Below are positions 46,726-55,000 of a stretch of 64,000 bases of DNA, piece by piece. The DNA is from Duganella sp. Root1480D1 (GTDB lineage Bacteria > Pseudomonadota > Gammaproteobacteria > Burkholderiales > Burkholderiaceae_D). The stretch's first letter is position 1, and every line of letters begins with the position of its first letter. The position numbers and the translations under genes were made by a program. The DNA lies in contig NZ_LMFZ01000048.1 of NCBI RefSeq assembly GCF_001427305.1, positions 125,355-189,354 of the forward strand, read 5' to 3'. The notes under the pieces were generated by a model, which saw only the letters and a program-made list of their open reading frames with translations, searched no databases and was not told the origin of the DNA.

Positions 46726-47175
46726 TCAAGCGTCCAGGCTCCATTTTTCCGGTTGCATGACTTTGAACATGCCGGCTTTCGCCAGCCGCTTGGCCAGCTT
46801 GAGCAGGGCCTTGTCCTTGGTGATCAGGATGTCGGCCTGCGCGTCGCGCGCCAGTTCGAGGAACTTCTGGTCGTCGCGGTCAGTGCAGACCGGAAGCCGC
46901 GCGCCGGATTCCGGCGGCTGCACTACCTTGATGTACTGGTCGAAGCGGGCCGCACTGGCGGGACGCGTGCTTTCGTCCAGTGGCAGGTGAGGGTAGTTCA
47001 GCACGAACAGGTATTCGGCGCGGCAGTCGGCGCGGGTGATCGCTTCGACCGCACCGCTTTCAATCGCCGCCAGCAGGGGAGCCCAGCGCGGGTCCTGGAA
47101 AACGAACAGGTCGAGGCAGACATTGGTGTCGATGACGATGCGCTTCGGTGCAACTTGTGTTGGAACAGGTATCAT
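46726..47175 (-). CDS. PIN-domain protein (putative toxin-like ribonuclease)
   Basis: 149 residues. The PIN fold is shown by IVIDTNVCLDLF (first acidic residue D16), a mid-protein acidic residue, and DRDDQKFLELARDAQADILIT (metal-binding Asp cluster). The pattern matches the 'putative toxin-antitoxin system toxin component, PIN family' group (COG1569). No small antitoxin gene is adjacent: the upstream neighbour is yaaA on the opposite strand, 32 bp away. It may be a solitary PIN nuclease rather than a working toxin. Confidence 0.85.
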   Translation of the reverse strand: MIPVPTQVAPKRIVIDTNVCLDLFVFQDPRWAPLLAAIESGAVEAITRADCRAEYLFVLNYPHLPLDESTRPASAARFDQYIKVVQPPESGARLPVCTDRDDQKFLELARDAQADILITKDKALLKLAKRLAKAGMFKVMQPEKWSLDA

Positions 47176-47207
47176 ATCGGGGTTTTTCGTTTTGAATTTT
47201 GAATCTT

Positions 47208-47966
47208 ATGCTGATTGTGCTGTCGCCTGCAAAAAGTCTTGACCTGGAAACTCCGCCAACCACCAAACTGGCAACACAGCCAGCGTTCCTCGATCATTCG
47301 GAGCAGTTGATTGAGCGCCTGCGCGATTTTTCACCAAATGAGCTGGGTGAATTGATGGACCTGTCCGATGCCTTGTCGACGCTGAATGTGGCACGCTACG
47401 CATCCTGGACCAAAGACACCAGTGAAGCGCGGCAGGCAGTGATGACCTTCAACGGCGACGTTTATGATGGCCTGGACGCGCGTTCCATGTCGGCCAGGCA
47501 GCTCGATTACACCCAGTCGCGCATTCGTATCCTGTCCGGCCTGTACGGCATGCTGAAGCCTTTGGACCTGATCCATGCGCACCGCCTGGAAATGGGCACC
47601 CGCCTGCAAAACCCGCGCGGCAAAAACCTGTACGAGTTCTGGGGCGACATGATTACGGAAGCGCTGAACAAGGAAGGTTCGCCAGTGCTGGTCAACCTGG
47701 CTTCGGACGAGTATTTCAAGTCGGTCAAGCCGAAGAAGCTGGATATGCCGGTCATTACGCCGGTCTTTGAGGACTGGAAGGGCGGCAAATACAAGATCAT
47801 TTCCTTCTTCGCCAAACGCGCACGCGGCATGCTGGCGCGCTTTGCGGCGGTGAATAACATCACCGATCCGGCAAAGCTGAAGAAATTTGATGTGGATGGC
47901 TATAAATTCGAAGCCGACGCCTCGAACGATACTACCTGGGTCTTCCGCCGCAAGATCGCAGCCTGA
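47208..47966 (+). CDS. yaaA: YaaA-family peroxide stress protein (DUF328)
   Basis: 252 residues from ATG 47208. The start MLIVLSPAKSLDLETP and the motifs SGLYGMLKPLDLI and FKSVKPKKLD define the YaaA family. E. coli YaaA lowers intracellular free iron during hydrogen peroxide stress and so limits DNA damage. The length is normal for the family. It converges with bamD; a palindromic element lies between the two stops. Confidence 0.93.
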   Translation: MLIVLSPAKSLDLETPPTTKLATQPAFLDHSEQLIERLRDFSPNELGELMDLSDALSTLNVARYASWTKDTSEARQAVMTFNGDVYDGLDARSMSARQLDYTQSRIRILSGLYGMLKPLDLIHAHRLEMGTRLQNPRGKNLYEFWGDMITEALNKEGSPVLVNLASDEYFKSVKPKKLDMPVITPVFEDWKGGKYKIISFFAKRARGMLARFAAVNNITDPAKLKKFDVDGYKFEADASNDTTWVFRRKIAA

Positions 47967-47975
47967 TGAAGGGTT

Positions 47976-48015
47976 GGGGTCTGACCCTGTGGGTCGGACC
48001 CCGCTTTACCGGTTT
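47976..48015. repeat. Palindromic element between yaaA and bamD
   Basis: GGGGTCTGACCC (47976-47987) pairs with GGGTCGGACCCC (47991-48002, one G-U) around TGT. The right flank GCTTTACCGGTTT closely matches the right arm of the element at 54931-54983, so this is a shortened family member. It extends into the bamD stop codon and may terminate both convergent transcripts. Confidence 0.8.
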
Positions 48016-48811
48016 ACCAGATGTTGTACCAGGCCTTCTTCTTGATGCCGTCGTCTTCCAGCATCTTGCTGTCAGGGAAGTTTTTCGCGAACACGCGCTT
48101 GGCATCGTCGCGCAGGGTCACGTTACCCATCTTGTCGTAGCCACGGTACATGATGGACAGCGCTTCTTCGATCGACGGCGAATCGGCGTAATCGGTCAGG
48201 ACGGCCTGGGCACGATTGATTGCTGCCAGGTAGGCGCCGCGGCGGTAGTAGTAACGTGCCACGTAAACTTCATACTTCGCCATTGCATTGATCAGGTACT
48301 TCATGCGATCAATCGAATCCGGCGCGTATTTGCTGTCGGGAAACTTTTCAACCAGTGCCTTGAAAGCGGCGAACGCTTCGCGGGTCGCTTTCGGATCGCG
48401 CTCTGCCGGGTCTTGCTCGTAGAGGAAGTTCAGCAAGCCGATCGAATCGTTGAAGTTCACCAGGCCACGCAGGTAGTACATGTAGTCAACGCTCGGGTGG
48501 TTCGGGTGCAGCTTGATGAAGCGCTCCACGGCAGCCAGGGCCTGGGCCTGGTCTTGTGCCTTGTAGTGGGAATAGGCGATTTCCATCTGCGCCTGCTGCG
48601 CATACGTACCGAACGGGTAGCTCGATTCAAGGCGTTCGAAGAGCTGGACGGCACGTTCATAGTTGCCACTAGCCTGTTCTTCCTTGGCCTCCGAGTATAA
48701 TTTCGTTGCGGACCAGCCCCGAGTCTCGTCTGCACGTTCTGGTAACAGGCCACAAGCTGACAAACTAAACAGTACGACTGTTGCTGCAACTACTGATAAT
48801 TTTTTTTGCAT
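48014..48811 (-). CDS. bamD: BamD, outer-membrane assembly lipoprotein
   Basis: 265 residues from ATG 48811 (a longer in-frame start at 48838 is possible). Lipobox LSAC after a short signal. About five TPR repeats (YERAVQLFERLESSYPFGTY, YSHYKAQDQAQALAAVERFI and so on) are typical. BamD is the essential lipoprotein that works with BamA to insert beta-barrel proteins. The divergent gene is rluD, the classical bamD/rluD pairing of Proteobacteria. A -10-like TATAAT lies on the minus strand at 48861-48856. Confidence 0.95.
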   Translation of the reverse strand: MQKKLSVVAATVVLFSLSACGLLPERADETRGWSATKLYSEAKEEQASGNYERAVQLFERLESSYPFGTYAQQAQMEIAYSHYKAQDQAQALAAVERFIKLHPNHPSVDYMYYLRGLVNFNDSIGLLNFLYEQDPAERDPKATREAFAAFKALVEKFPDSKYAPDSIDRMKYLINAMAKYEVYVARYYYRRGAYLAAINRAQAVLTDYADSPSIEEALSIMYRGYDKMGNVTLRDDAKRVFAKNFPDSKMLEDDGIKKKAWYNIW

Positions 48812-48855
48812 GTTGATGTGCAAGGAATCGTTAACCAAAATACTAAACTTGGCTG

Positions 48856-48861
48856 ATTATA
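48856..48861 (-). promoter_or_regulatory. Candidate -10 box for bamD
   Basis: TATAAT on the minus strand, 45 bp upstream of the bamD ATG, inside a near-palindrome GGCT...AGCC. No clear -35 hexamer at 17 bp, so this rests on the -10 box alone. Confidence 0.5.
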
Positions 48862-48876
48862 GCCGATGGGAATGCT

Positions 48877-49977
48877 GTGATATTGAAACCTGAGATGAAT
48901 TCGGCAGAACAATTGCCTGATAACGATTTTGACGCCGATTTTGAAGGTGATTTAACGGCCGATCCCCTCGCGCCGATCGAACTGCAACTGAGCAAATCAG
49001 ACTGCGGCGAGCGCCTGGACAAGGTGGTGGCACGCATGGTGCCCCAGTTTTCGCGCGGCCGCCTGCAATCCTGGATCGAAGAGGGCCATATTACCGTTGA
49101 TGGCAAGCCGGCCAAAGTCCGCGCCACCGTGTATGGCGACGAAAAAGTCCTGGTAAACCCCCAGCCGGCCCCGGAAGACGTGGCATTCGCCCCGGAAGAC
49201 GTGCCGCTGGATATCGTTTTCGAAGACGACAACCTGCTGGTGATTAACAAGCCGGCTGGCCTGGTAGTTCACCCGGGGGCCGGCAACTGGTCCGGAACCA
49301 TGCTGAATGGCCTGCTGTTCCGCTGGCCGCAACTGGGCGGCGTGCCGCGTGCCGGCATCGTGCACCGCCTGGACAAGGACACCAGCGGCCTGATGGTGGT
49401 CGGCAAGGACCTGCCGACCCAGACCGACCTGGTGCGCCAACTGCAATCCCGTACCGTCAAGCGCGTTTACTGGTGCATCGTATGGGGTACCCCGCGCATG
49501 AGCGGCACCATCGATGCTTCCATGGGCCGCGACCAGAAAGACCGTGTGAAAATGGCGGTGTCGACCAGCATGGGCTCGAAACCTGCAATTACCCATTACC
49601 AGCGCCTGGCGGAAGGTGTGCTGGACGGCCGTCCGGTCTCGCTGGTGCAGTGCCGCCTGGAGACTGGCCGCACGCACCAGATTCGCGTCCACATGGCGCA
49701 CCTGGGCTTCTCCCTGATCGGCGACCAGGTGTACGGCAAGCAGCATATGGCCAGCGTATTCCCGCGCCAGGCGCTGCAGGCGCGCCGCCTCGGCCTGGTG
49801 CATCCTGTGACCGGCCAGCAGGTGGAGTGGCTGGTGCCACTGGCGGACGACTTCAAGGAATTGATGGAGCGCGCAGGCATCGAGGAGCCGGATGAATCGG
49901 TCCTGTCGGCCGCCGCCGCCGAGCACGGCGAGTACGAAGACTACGATATCTACGACGACGAATTCGACGACGAATAA
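48877..49977 (+). CDS. rluD: RluD, 23S rRNA pseudouridine synthase
   Basis: 366 residues from a GTG at 48877 (GGGA upstream); an ATG at 48895 is an alternative. N-terminal S4 RNA-binding domain (about 35-95) and RluA-type catalytic domain with GIVHRLDKDTSGLMVVGK, catalytic Asp at about residue 166. It makes pseudouridines in helix 69 of 23S rRNA (positions 1911, 1915 and 1917 in E. coli). An acidic tail (EYEDYDIYDDEFDDE) ends the protein. The stop touches the ATG of pgeF, so the genes are co-transcribed. Confidence 0.94.
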   Translation: MILKPEMNSAEQLPDNDFDADFEGDLTADPLAPIELQLSKSDCGERLDKVVARMVPQFSRGRLQSWIEEGHITVDGKPAKVRATVYGDEKVLVNPQPAPEDVAFAPEDVPLDIVFEDDNLLVINKPAGLVVHPGAGNWSGTMLNGLLFRWPQLGGVPRAGIVHRLDKDTSGLMVVGKDLPTQTDLVRQLQSRTVKRVYWCIVWGTPRMSGTIDASMGRDQKDRVKMAVSTSMGSKPAITHYQRLAEGVLDGRPVSLVQCRLETGRTHQIRVHMAHLGFSLIGDQVYGKQHMASVFPRQALQARRLGLVHPVTGQQVEWLVPLADDFKELMERAGIEEPDESVLSAAAAEHGEYEDYDIYDDEFDDE

Positions 49978-50820
49978 ATGCAGCAATCTTTCCAAGGGGC
50001 GCAATGGCTGGTGCCTTACTGGCCCAGCGCGCCGGCCAATATCGGTTTTGTCTGCACCACGCGGCGCGGCGGCGTGAGCCCGGAGCCTTACGGGCCCGGC
50101 CCGCAGGCTATCGCCACTACTGGCGGCGGCCTTAATCTCGGCGTTCACGTTGGCGACGATCCATCCAATGTGGCGTTCAACCGGGCCATCCTGCGCGGGC
50201 GTTTGCCGACCGAACCGGCCTGGTTGTCGCAGGTCCACGGTACAGCCGTGGTGCGCGCCGACCGGCTTGGCCGGGGCGAAGTGCCGGAAGCCGATGCCAG
50301 CTTTGCGGCCATGCCGGGTGCCGTGTGCGCCATCCAGACGGCGGATTGCCTGCCAGTCCTGCTGGCAAATCGCGCGGGAAGCGTGGTCGGCGCGGCCCAC
50401 GCGGGCTGGCGCAGCCTGGCGGGAGGCATCCTGGAGGCGACAGTGGATGGCATGCGCGCCGAGGCCGGCACCGGCGGGGATGGCAGCGAAATCATCGCCT
50501 GGCTTGGCCCGGCGATCGGCCCGCAGGAATTTGAGGTTGGCGAAGATGTTTTGGCGGCCTTCCTGGACGGGGCGGTCGCAGCGGGCGAGGGCGGGGCGGG
50601 CGAATCCGCAGTGCGCGCAGCCTTCGTTGCCAGACCCGGAAAGCCTGGTAAATACCTTGCGGACATTTACGCGCTGGCACGGCTTGCGCTGCGGAGGGTG
50701 GGCGTGGGCGACGTGGCGGGCGGCGATTTATGCACGGTTACCGACGCCAGCCGCTTCTACTCCTACCGCAGGGACAAGGTCACGGGACGCCAGGCGACTT
50801 TGATCTGGATCAAGGAGTAG
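49978..50820 (+). CDS. pgeF: PgeF/YfiH polyphenol-oxidase-like (laccase-domain) protein
   Basis: 280 residues. The family signature is clear: WLSQVHGTAVV, QTADCLPVLLA and GAAHAGWRSLAGGILEATV, containing the His/Cys residues of the metal-dependent active site. Members edit peptidoglycan precursors (L-Ser removal in E. coli PgeF) or act as purine-nucleoside enzymes. Directly follows rluD, the conserved order. Its end overlaps the convergent small membrane protein gene by 11 bp. Confidence 0.93.
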   Translation: MQQSFQGAQWLVPYWPSAPANIGFVCTTRRGGVSPEPYGPGPQAIATTGGGLNLGVHVGDDPSNVAFNRAILRGRLPTEPAWLSQVHGTAVVRADRLGRGEVPEADASFAAMPGAVCAIQTADCLPVLLANRAGSVVGAAHAGWRSLAGGILEATVDGMRAEAGTGGDGSEIIAWLGPAIGPQEFEVGEDVLAAFLDGAVAAGEGGAGESAVRAAFVARPGKPGKYLADIYALARLALRRVGVGDVAGGDLCTVTDASRFYSYRRDKVTGRQATLIWIKE

Positions 50821-51010
50821 GTGGTTCATTACGACGGGCGGCTTCGGCTGCCCGTTTGCGTTTGCGGCGTTTGCCGCCAGTTAGATAAAATAGTATTCCT
50901 AATGGCAACAAGCCATACAGCAGGAAAGTCATGATCCCGGCAACCACGGTCGGTTCCGTGAACGCCATCAGGATGGTGACGTAGAGCCAGGCAACAGCAA
51001 CAATCAACAT
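50810..51010 (-). CDS. Small two-helix membrane protein, unknown function
   Basis: 66 residues from ATG 51010. It has two transmembrane helices (about 2-17 and 22-42) and a strongly basic C-terminal tail (GGKRRKRKRAAEAARRNE). The larger open frame around it (to 51379) is antisense to phaC and has no coding support. It occupies the gap between pgeF and phaC on the opposite strand. No recognisable family motif and the ribosome-binding site is weak, so moderate confidence. Confidence 0.55.
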   Translation of the reverse strand: MLIVAVAWLYVTILMAFTEPTVVAGIMTFLLYGLLPLGILFYLTGGKRRKRKRAAEAARRNEPPTP

Positions 51011-51032
51011 AAGTAGTCTTTTTAAATTCTGA

Positions 51033-52766
51033 ATGGACTCAACAATGAACATGCCCGACCCGCAAGCCTTCGCAAACGCATGGATGGCGCAAATCAGCGA
51101 TCCGAACCAATGGCAATCCTGGATCAAGATGATGCCCGAAATGGATGCTGTCCCAGGCGCCGCACTGCTGCGCGATGCAGGTGCTACCGTCCGCCCTGAG
51201 GCGATGGAGCAGCTGCGCAACGAGTACATGGGCGAGTTCGGTGCGCTGTGGCAGGAATTCCTGACCACCGGTAAAGCGCCGTCCCTGAAGGACCGCCGCT
51301 TTTCGTCCGAAGCCTGGCAGGGCAATCCGGTGTCCGCGTTCAATGCGGCATCATACCTGCTAAACAGCAAGTTCCTCATGCAAATGGCGGAAGCCGTTGA
51401 CGCGAGCCCTCACCAGAAACAGAAAATCCGCTTTGCCGTGCAGCAGGTGGTTGACGCCATGTCGCCGGCCAACTTCCTGGCTACGAACCCGGAAGCGCAC
51501 CAGAAACTGATCGAAACCAAGGGCGAAAGCCTGACCAAAGGCCTGGCCAACCTGCTGGGAGATATGCAGAAGGGCCATATTTCGCTGTCTGATGAAAAGG
51601 CGTTCGAAGTGGGCCGCAACCTGGCCACGACCGAAGGCCAGGTGGTGTATGAGAATGAGCTGTTCCAGCTTATCCAGTACACCCCGCTGACCAAGACCGT
51701 GCACGAGCGCCCGCTGCTGATGGTGCCGCCTTGCATCAACAAGTACTACATCCTGGACCTGCAGCCGGAGAATTCGCTGGTGCGCTATGCGGTGGAGCAG
51801 GGCAATACCGTGTTCCTGGTCTCCTGGCGCAATCCGGACCAGTCGCTGGCCGGCACGACCTGGGACGACTACATCGAGAAGGGTGCGATCAACGCGATCA
51901 ATATCGCCCGCGAGATTACCAAGCAGGACAAGCTGAATGTGCTGGGCTTCTGTGTCGGCGGCACCTTGCTGTCGACCGCGCTGGCCGTGCTGGCTGCGCG
52001 TGGCGAACAGCCCGCGGCCGGCATTACGCTGCTGACCACCTTCCTGGACTTCAGCGACACCGGCGTGCTGAACGTATTCGTCGACGAGCCGCAGGTGCAA
52101 CTGCGCGAGCAGACCCTGAAGTCCGGCGGCCTGATGCCGGGCCGCGACCTGGCCAGCACCTTCTCCAGCCTGCGGCCGAACGACCTGGTGTGGAACTATG
52201 TGCAGTCCAACTACCTGAAAGGCAACGAGCCACCGCCGTTCGACCTGCTGTACTGGAATTCCGATTCGACCAATTTGCCGGGGCCGATGTTCTGCTGGTA
52301 CCTGCGTAACACCTATCTGGAAAACAGCCTGAAAGTGCCGGGCAAGCTGATCGTGGCAGGCGAGAAAGTCGACTTGACGAAAATTCACGCGCCGGCCTTT
52401 ATCTACGCTTCGCGCGAAGACCATATCGTGCCGTGGAACGCGGCCTACCAGTCGACCAAGCTCCTGAACAACAAGAATCCGGAGCTGAACAAGTTCATCC
52501 TGGGCGCCTCCGGCCACATCGCCGGCGTGATCAATCCGGCCGCCAAGAAGAAGCGCAGCTACTGGACCAACGATGCCCGCCCAGCCTCGCACGACGAATG
52601 GTTCAGCGGTGCGGTCGAACATCCGGGAAGCTGGTGGGGGGAATGGTCCGAGTTCCTGGCTGCGCATGGCGGCAAGGACGTGAAGGCGCGCAGCAAGCTT
52701 GGCAGCGCCAAATACGAACCGGTCGAGCCGGCACCTGGTCGTTATGTAAAAGCTAAGGCTGATTGA
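51033..52766 (+). CDS. phaC: PhaC, class I poly(3-hydroxyalkanoate) synthase
   Basis: 577 residues. The lipase-like box LNVLGFCVGG places the catalytic Cys at residue 307. The catalytic Asp is in ASREDHIVPW and His in GASGHIAGV. The N-terminal domain and total length are typical of class I synthases, which polymerise short-chain (R)-3-hydroxyacyl-CoA into granules. The PhaR repressor gene follows, with a clear promoter between them. No phaA/phaB or phasin is nearby. Start ATG 51033 has only a weak ribosome-binding site; ATG 51045 is an alternative. Confidence 0.96.
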   Translation: MDSTMNMPDPQAFANAWMAQISDPNQWQSWIKMMPEMDAVPGAALLRDAGATVRPEAMEQLRNEYMGEFGALWQEFLTTGKAPSLKDRRFSSEAWQGNPVSAFNAASYLLNSKFLMQMAEAVDASPHQKQKIRFAVQQVVDAMSPANFLATNPEAHQKLIETKGESLTKGLANLLGDMQKGHISLSDEKAFEVGRNLATTEGQVVYENELFQLIQYTPLTKTVHERPLLMVPPCINKYYILDLQPENSLVRYAVEQGNTVFLVSWRNPDQSLAGTTWDDYIEKGAINAINIAREITKQDKLNVLGFCVGGTLLSTALAVLAARGEQPAAGITLLTTFLDFSDTGVLNVFVDEPQVQLREQTLKSGGLMPGRDLASTFSSLRPNDLVWNYVQSNYLKGNEPPPFDLLYWNSDSTNLPGPMFCWYLRNTYLENSLKVPGKLIVAGEKVDLTKIHAPAFIYASREDHIVPWNAAYQSTKLLNNKNPELNKFILGASGHIAGVINPAAKKKRSYWTNDARPASHDEWFSGAVEHPGSWWGEWSEFLAAHGGKDVKARSKLGSAKYEPVEPAPGRYVKAKAD

Positions 52767-52783
52767 TTTTTGGTAATGTTAAG

Positions 52784-52841
52784 TTGCAATGCAATATTGT
52801 CGTGCCAAAAGCTTTTTTTTCGCCCTATAATGGGCTTGCAA
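52784..52841 (+). promoter_or_regulatory. phaR promoter with palindromic operator candidate
   Basis: An 11-bp perfect palindrome TTGCAATGCAA (52784-52794) overlaps CAATATTG (52792-52799) and sits about 30 bp upstream of a -10 box TATAAT (52826-52831); a TGCCAA at 52803 is at -35 distance. A further TTGCAA at 52836-52841 lies just downstream of the -10 box. PhaR is known to repress its own gene and to bind TGC/GCA-containing palindromes, so this is a plausible autoregulatory operator. Confidence 0.6.
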
Positions 52842-52863
52842 ATATTATCAACGGGACACAGCG

Positions 52864-53418
52864 ATGAGTAGTGCAAAAAAAAGTACAGAACGTTTGATTA
52901 AGAAATATCCAAATCGCCGTCTTTACGATACCCAGACCAGTTCCTACATTACCCTGACGGACGTGAAGCAACTCGTGCTCGATGCCGAGGAATTCACTGT
53001 CGTTGACGCCAAGACAAATGAAGACCTGACTCGCAGCATCCTGCTCCAGATCATCCTGGAAGAGGAAGCGAGTGGCGTTCCGATGTTCTCTACCGATGTA
53101 CTGGCACAAATCATCCGTTTCTACGGCCATGCAATGCAGGGCATGATGGGCTCTTACCTGGAAAAGAATATCCAGGCATTTACCGATATCCAGCGCAAAT
53201 TCACGCAAGGCGCCGCAACTTTCGATGGCAAGACTTTTAGCCCCGAAATGTGGACGCAGTTTATGAATGTGCAAGCGCCTATCATGCAGGGCATGATGAA
53301 TAATTACATCGACCAGTCGAAGAGCCTGTTTGTGCAAATGCAAGAGCAAATGCAGAACCAGAGCAAGAATATCTTCGGCAGCTTCCCGTTTGCTGCACCG
53401 CCAACGGATAAAAAGTAA
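52864..53418 (+). CDS. phaR: PhaR, polyhydroxyalkanoate synthesis repressor
   Basis: 184 residues. The N-terminal PHB_acc_N domain (ERLIKKYPNRRLYDTQTSSY) is the DNA- and PHB-binding module, followed by the PHB_acc domain (FSTDVLAQIIRFYGHAMQGM) and a Met/Gln-rich C-terminal tail. PhaR senses PHB granules and represses phasin genes and itself. It directly follows phaC. A long hairpin (53422-53484) follows its stop. Confidence 0.95.
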   Translation: MSSAKKSTERLIKKYPNRRLYDTQTSSYITLTDVKQLVLDAEEFTVVDAKTNEDLTRSILLQIILEEEASGVPMFSTDVLAQIIRFYGHAMQGMMGSYLEKNIQAFTDIQRKFTQGAATFDGKTFSPEMWTQFMNVQAPIMQGMMNNYIDQSKSLFVQMQEQMQNQSKNIFGSFPFAAPPTDKK

Positions 53419-53421
53419 GCG

Positions 53422-53484
53422 AAAAATAGGGACGTACCCCGTTTTTCGCAATGCGGAAAAATGGGGTACGTCCCCATTTTTTTT
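53422..53484 (+). terminator. Long hairpin terminator after phaR
   Basis: Arms AAAATAGGGACGTACCCCG... (53422-53448) and ...GGGGTACGTCCCCATTTT (53452-53480) pair over about 27 bp with few mismatches, followed by further T residues to 53484. A GGGACGTACCCC core lies in each arm. It has intrinsic terminator form for phaR and belongs to the same style of palindromes found elsewhere in the window. Confidence 0.85.
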
Positions 53485-53495
53485 GTCCTTGATTT

Positions 53496-53504
53496 TGCTA
53501 TAAT
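53496..53504 (+). promoter_or_regulatory. Extended -10 promoter of rimO
   Basis: TGCTATAAT (53496-53504) is a perfect extended -10 box, 35 bp upstream of the rimO ATG and directly after the phaR terminator. No standard -35 box is needed for this class. Confidence 0.6.
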
Positions 53505-53539
53505 GGTGGATTGCCCTGAATCATCATCAGCTCTCTGCC

Positions 53540-54931
53540 ATGCAATCCAAGCAAATCACCCGCATCACTCCCGCCGACGGCGCACCAGCTCCAAAAGTAG
53601 GTTTTGTTTCCCTCGGCTGCCCGAAGGCGTTGGTCGACTCCGAACAGATCCTGACCCAGCTTCGCGCTGAAGGCTACGAGACCGCCAAGTCTTACGACGG
53701 CGCCGACCTCGTGATCGTGAACACTTGCGGCTTCATTGATGCGGCAGTGCAGGAATCGCTGGACGCGATCGGCGAAGCGCTGGCCGAAAACGGCAAGGTC
53801 ATCGTGACCGGCTGCCTGGGCGCCAAAAAGGACAAGGACGGCGAAGACATCATCCAGAAGGTGCACCCGAAGGTGCTGGCCGTGACCGGACCGCACGCTG
53901 TGGGCGAGGTGATGGCACAGGTCCACACCCACCTGCCTAAGCCGCACGAGCCGTTCATCGACCTGCTGCCGCCACAGGGCATCAAGCTGACCCCCAAGCA
54001 CTACGCTTACCTGAAGATTTCCGAAGGCTGCAACCATCGCTGCTCGTTCTGCATCATCCCATCGATGCGCGGCGACCTGGTATCGCGCCCGATCGCTGAG
54101 CTGATGCTGGAAGCCGAAAACCTGTTCAAGGCCGGCGTGAAGGAACTGCTGGTGATTTCCCAGGATACTTCTGCCTACGGCGTGGACGTGAAGTTCCGTT
54201 CCGGCTTCTGGAATGGCCGTCCAGTGAAGACCCATATGACCCAGTTGACCCAGGCCCTGGGCGAACTGGCCAAGCAGTATGGCGCCTGGGTGCGTTTGCA
54301 CTACGTCTATCCTTACCCGCACGTGGATGAGATCATCCCGATGATGGGCGACGGCCATATCCTGCCTTACCTGGACATCCCGATGCAGCACGCACACCCG
54401 GAAGTGCTGAAGCGCATGAAACGGCCGGCGTCCGGCGAGAAGAACCTGGAGCGCATCTTGAAGTGGCGCGAGATGAATCCGAACCTGACGATCCGTTCGA
54501 CCTTTATCGCTGGTTTCCCCGGTGAGACCGAGGCGGAATTTGAGTACCTGCTGGACTTCCTGAAAGAGGCGCAGATCGACCGCCTGGGCTGCTTTGCCTA
54601 CTCGCCGGTGGAAGGCGCAACCGCCAACGAACTGGCAAACCCGGTGCCGGAAGAAGTGCGTGAAGAGCGCCGCGGCCGTGTGATGCTGCTGCAGGAAGAG
54701 ATTTCGCGCAATCGCTTGAAGGCGAAGGTTGGTACCACCGTGAAGGTGCTGATCGATGAGCTGACTCCTAGCGGTGCGATTGGCCGCTCGGCTGCGGATG
54801 CGCCGGAGATTGATGGTGTGGTTCACGTCAAGCGTCCGTTTGATCCGAAGAAGAAGCTGGCGGTTGGGCAGTTCTACGACGTTGAGATCACGACTGCCGA
54901 TGCCCACGACCTGTGGGGCGAGGCTCAGTAA
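53540..54931 (+). CDS. rimO: RimO, ribosomal protein S12 methylthiotransferase
   Basis: 463 residues. The N-terminal MTTase domain has three cluster cysteines (SLGCPKALVDS, VNTCGFIDAA, TGCLGAKKDKDGE). The radical-SAM domain has CNHRCSFCIIPSMRG, and a C-terminal TRAM domain (about 390-463) binds the S12 target. It adds a methylthio group to Asp88 of S12 using two [4Fe-4S] clusters. The SMRG continuation separates it from MiaB. A palindrome at 54931-54983 follows the stop. Confidence 0.95.
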   Translation: MQSKQITRITPADGAPAPKVGFVSLGCPKALVDSEQILTQLRAEGYETAKSYDGADLVIVNTCGFIDAAVQESLDAIGEALAENGKVIVTGCLGAKKDKDGEDIIQKVHPKVLAVTGPHAVGEVMAQVHTHLPKPHEPFIDLLPPQGIKLTPKHYAYLKISEGCNHRCSFCIIPSMRGDLVSRPIAELMLEAENLFKAGVKELLVISQDTSAYGVDVKFRSGFWNGRPVKTHMTQLTQALGELAKQYGAWVRLHYVYPYPHVDEIIPMMGDGHILPYLDIPMQHAHPEVLKRMKRPASGEKNLERILKWREMNPNLTIRSTFIAGFPGETEAEFEYLLDFLKEAQIDRLGCFAYSPVEGATANELANPVPEEVREERRGRVMLLQEEISRNRLKAKVGTTVKVLIDELTPSGAIGRSAADAPEIDGVVHVKRPFDPKKKLAVGQFYDVEITTADAHDLWGEAQ

Positions 54932-54983
54932 AACCGGTAAACCTGTGTCAGACCCACGGGGTCTGACCCCGCACTACCGGTTT
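54931..54983. repeat. Long palindrome between rimO and cystathionine beta-lyase
   Basis: Left arm 54931-54955 and right arm 54959-54983 pair over 25 positions (perfect at both ends, mismatches in the middle) around ACG. The inner GGGTCTGACCC and outer AAACCGGT/ACCGGTTT blocks match the element at 47976-48015. Likely terminator for rimO and member of the dispersed family; the next gene begins 17 bp further on. Confidence 0.85.
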
Positions 54984-55000
54984 TGGTTAGAATAGGTGCC

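Noticed and set aside
48997..50400. 467-codon minus-strand open frame opposite rluD and pgeF
   Set aside because: Spans two well-defined genes on the plus strand; no coding support.
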